Assembly (NCBI GenBank): GCA_009469665.1
Contig: SSTB01000226.1
Span: 1-6,649 of the forward strand
DNA: 6,649 nt
Direction: 5' to 3'
Source of the DNA: Azonexaceae bacterium
GTDB taxonomy: Bacteria > Pseudomonadota > Gammaproteobacteria > Burkholderiales > Rhodocyclaceae
A program made the position numbers and the translations under genes. Numbering within the stretch: the first letter of the stretch is position 1; each line of letters opens with the position of its first letter. Below the pieces are notes generated by a model, which did not search any database, was not told the DNA's origin, and was given only the letters and a program-made list of their open reading frames with translations. Below, piece by piece: positions 6,564 to 6,649 of the stretch.

Positions 6564-6649
6564 TCAGGCGGCTGCTGCGAAATGGTGGTTGAGCATGCCC
6601 ATGGCCTCCGTCAGCGCCGAGGGCCCAATGCCAAAAGCTCTCTCCACAA
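6564..6649 (-). CDS. tnpA: IS6100 transposase, C-terminal 27 residues (partial)
   Basis: The minus-strand frame entering from the window edge reads VERAFGIGPSALTEAMG, then MLNHHFAAAA and a TGA stop at 6566-6564. This is the C-terminus of the IS6 family DDE transposase of IS6100 as I recall it. The catalytic DDE core lies upstream of this part of the protein, outside the window, so activity cannot be judged here. The gene converges with the interrupted SDR. Only 27 codons are visible, but together with the terminal repeat they identify the element securely. Confidence 0.93.
   Translation of the reverse strand, partial: VERAFGIGPSALTEAMGMLNHHFAAAA

Larger units (their letters stand above)
6510..6649 (-). 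mobile_element. IS6100 (IS6 family), right end, partial
   Basis: The 14-bp terminal inverted repeat GGCTCTGTTGCAAA lies at 6510-6523 and is the IS6100 terminus as I know it (IS26 differs by one base, GGCACTG...). The transposase stop codon then falls 54 bp inside, matching the known 880-bp element with a 264-residue transposase. The inserted DNA begins exactly where SDR similarity ends. The rest of the element lies beyond the window. The eight bases outside the end, CGCGCCCA (6502-6509), should recur on the far side if this was a simple insertion. IS6100 is broad-host-range and abundant around catabolic genes in sphingomonads, as well as in integrons and mycobacteria. Confidence 0.95.

Overview
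The window looks like accessory chromosomal or plasmid DNA from a GC-rich alphaproteobacterium, most likely a sphingomonad (Sphingobium, Novosphingobium, Sphingopyxis or Sphingomonas type). This rests on codon use, the style of the large autotransporter, the paired REP-like hairpins at the left edge, and the end of an IS6100 element at the right edge; IS6100 is frequent in pollutant-degrading sphingomonads. The genus assignment is inference, since no rRNA or housekeeping marker is present.

Layout, left to right. Bases 1-172 are non-coding. They hold a near-perfect 26-bp inverted repeat whose arms are each hairpins themselves (7-88), then a strong Rho-independent terminator (106-144) that ends the minus-strand gene next to it. 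Bases 173-4615 (minus strand) are one intact 1480-residue type V secretion autotransporter. It has a signal peptide, an N-terminal passenger section with an 88/85-residue tandem duplication, seven PATR-type beta-helix repeats, a conserved pre-barrel passenger segment, a helical linker and a 12-strand-type beta-barrel ending in Phe. Bases 4616-5027 are a 412-bp intergenic region between divergently transcribed genes and should carry both promoters, but no convincing consensus promoter could be assigned.

On the plus strand follow two short-chain dehydrogenase/reductase (SDR) genes 73 bp apart. The first (5028-5810) is full length and resembles type-2 3-hydroxyacyl-CoA dehydrogenase (HSD10-like); it looks NAD-dependent. 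The second (from 5884) is a classical SDR with an NADP-type cofactor pocket. It keeps its whole catalytic tetrad but is cut after 208 codons by IS6100, whose 14-bp terminal repeat starts at 6510. The C-terminal 27 codons of the IS6100 transposase lie on the minus strand at 6564-6649, and the element runs out of the window.

How the parts work together: the autotransporter is an independent surface-protein gene with its own terminator. The two SDRs were probably co-transcribed in a small catabolic operon, perhaps side-chain beta-oxidation or oxidation/reduction of a hydroxylated substrate, and IS6100 has since broken it. I found no strong evidence for a wholly new biological system. The most informative items are the IS6100 junction with its in-frame read-through, the duplicated passenger architecture, and the altered NAG-type motif in the first SDR.
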